Source of the DNA: Pithys albifrons albifrons
Lineage: Eukaryota; Chordata; Aves; Passeriformes; Thamnophilidae
Direction of reading: 5' to 3'
DNA: 64,000 nucleotides
Assembly (NCBI RefSeq): GCF_047495875.1
Contig: NC_092464.1
Span: 21,856,865-21,920,864, forward strand
Shown here: positions 63,272 to 64,000 of the stretch, in pieces
Numbering within the stretch: position 1 is the stretch's first letter
How the letters are laid out: each line of letters begins with the position of its first letter
Made by a program: the position numbers and the translations under genes
Notes under the pieces: model-generated
Seen by the model: the letters and a program-made list of their open reading frames with translations, nothing else
Database searches by the model: none
Told to the model about the DNA's origin: nothing

Positions 63272-64000
63272 GTAATCAATATAGCTCTATCACTGAAGAG
63301 CATTGCCTCTTCCAATTGTCTCTGACATTCATTAAACACTTTAATCAATATTACAAGAGTTATTTTTAGTAAGTATTCCGTTCATTTGACACAACTGACC
63401 AGCAAATAACTTCTGTATTACACAAGTGGTTGACTTCTGTTTAGCATAACGTGGCCGTGATTTTTTCAGCTTTACACTGGAAGTAAACTCTGTTATAGCA
63501 ACCAGATCTAAGTTTATCTTCAGGAAGTACATACTTATTTTGCATTTGCAATTTTGGAATTGAACTGGTTTCCTACTCGGAAAGTTCATCCGAGTTTGGT
63601 TTTTCTGAGAATAAATATCTACAGCTGTCATTATCAATATTACAAATGTTGCTAGCAAATGGAAAAAGGTTACAAACATAATGATTTTTATGTATGTCTC
63701 TAAAGTTTTTGACAGTTTAACAAAAAGTCATGATAGACTTATGTTTAGCATATGTGGAAGTCAGTATCTGCCAGGGTCATGGAAAATTATTTTCAAACTC
63801 TGTTCTATATATTCATTAAGACAGCACTACCACTGAGAAGCATATGTTAATCTAGCACTGCTGTCACAGCAGGTGGCTGAGCACTGGAGCAGACTCCCTA
63901 GGGAATTGGTCACCACACCAAGTCTGTCTGAGTTCAGGAAACATTTGGACAATGCTCTCGGGCACATGGTGTGACTCTTGGGGTGTCCTGCACAGGGCCA
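63272..64000 (+). other. Start of MINDY3 intron 13, continues beyond the window
   Basis: AT-rich sequence to about 63868, followed by a CR1 element that runs off the end. No further MINDY3 exon is visible. Confidence 0.85.
63869..64000 (+). mobile_element. CR1 LINE 3' portion, sense, cut by the window edge
   Basis: Reads CAGGTGGCTGAGCACTGGAG, then TTCAGGAAACATTTGGACAA and TCTTGGGGTGTCCTGCACAG, the segment that precedes the CR1 tail. The tail itself should follow just beyond 64000. Confidence 0.85.

Noticed and set aside
1..64000. Bacterial-type features: operons, CRISPR arrays, phage or defence genes
   Set aside because: None are present. Exon-intron structure, CR1 elements, LTRs and a CpG island identify avian nuclear DNA.

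Overview
The window is vertebrate nuclear DNA, almost certainly from a bird and probably from a songbird (passerine). It is AT-rich, with one CpG-rich promoter, long introns with GT/AG borders, several CR1 LINE fragments, two avian-type LTR elements and few other repeats. A SINE with a tRNA-Ile-like head fused to a CR1-type tail (about 18620-18765) matches my memory of the TguSINE1 type of songbirds. There is no sign of bacterial, phage, plasmid or CRISPR sequence.

The only protein-coding gene I can support is MINDY3 (also FAM188A/CARP), on the + strand, a deubiquitinase selective for K48-linked polyubiquitin. Thirteen coding exons lie between 19180 and 63271. Joined at their GT/AG borders they give an uninterrupted frame of 372 codons. 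This aligns end to end with residues 1 to about 372 of human MINDY3 (445 residues, from memory). The catalytic Cys (codon 52), the oxyanion-hole Gln (codon 46) and the catalytic His (codon 287) are all present. The last roughly 73 codons and the 3' UTR lie beyond the right edge.

Layout: 1-16642 is intergenic, with one old antisense CR1 (about 8590-9530), two microsatellites and no convincing gene. From 16643 to 18885 comes an antisense CR1, a possible conserved non-coding block, and a stack of sense CR1 fragments with the tRNA-Ile SINE inserted among them; this stack ends about 300 bp before the start codon. The CpG island (about 18885-19430) holds exon 1. Intron 1 (7.8 kb), intron 8 (5.2 kb, with a CR1 and a GC-rich CTCF-like site), intron 9 (an antisense endogenous retroviral 3' LTR with adjoining internal sequence), intron 10 (13.5 kb, with a solo LTR and a CR1 tail) and intron 12 (4.5 kb) make up most of the gene. 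Another CR1 runs off the right end.

I found no new biological system. The observations most worth following up are regulatory or evolutionary: the SINE/CR1 stack at the promoter, a G-quadruplex-forming tract just inside intron 1, the CTCF-like island in intron 8, and two small protein differences from human MINDY3.
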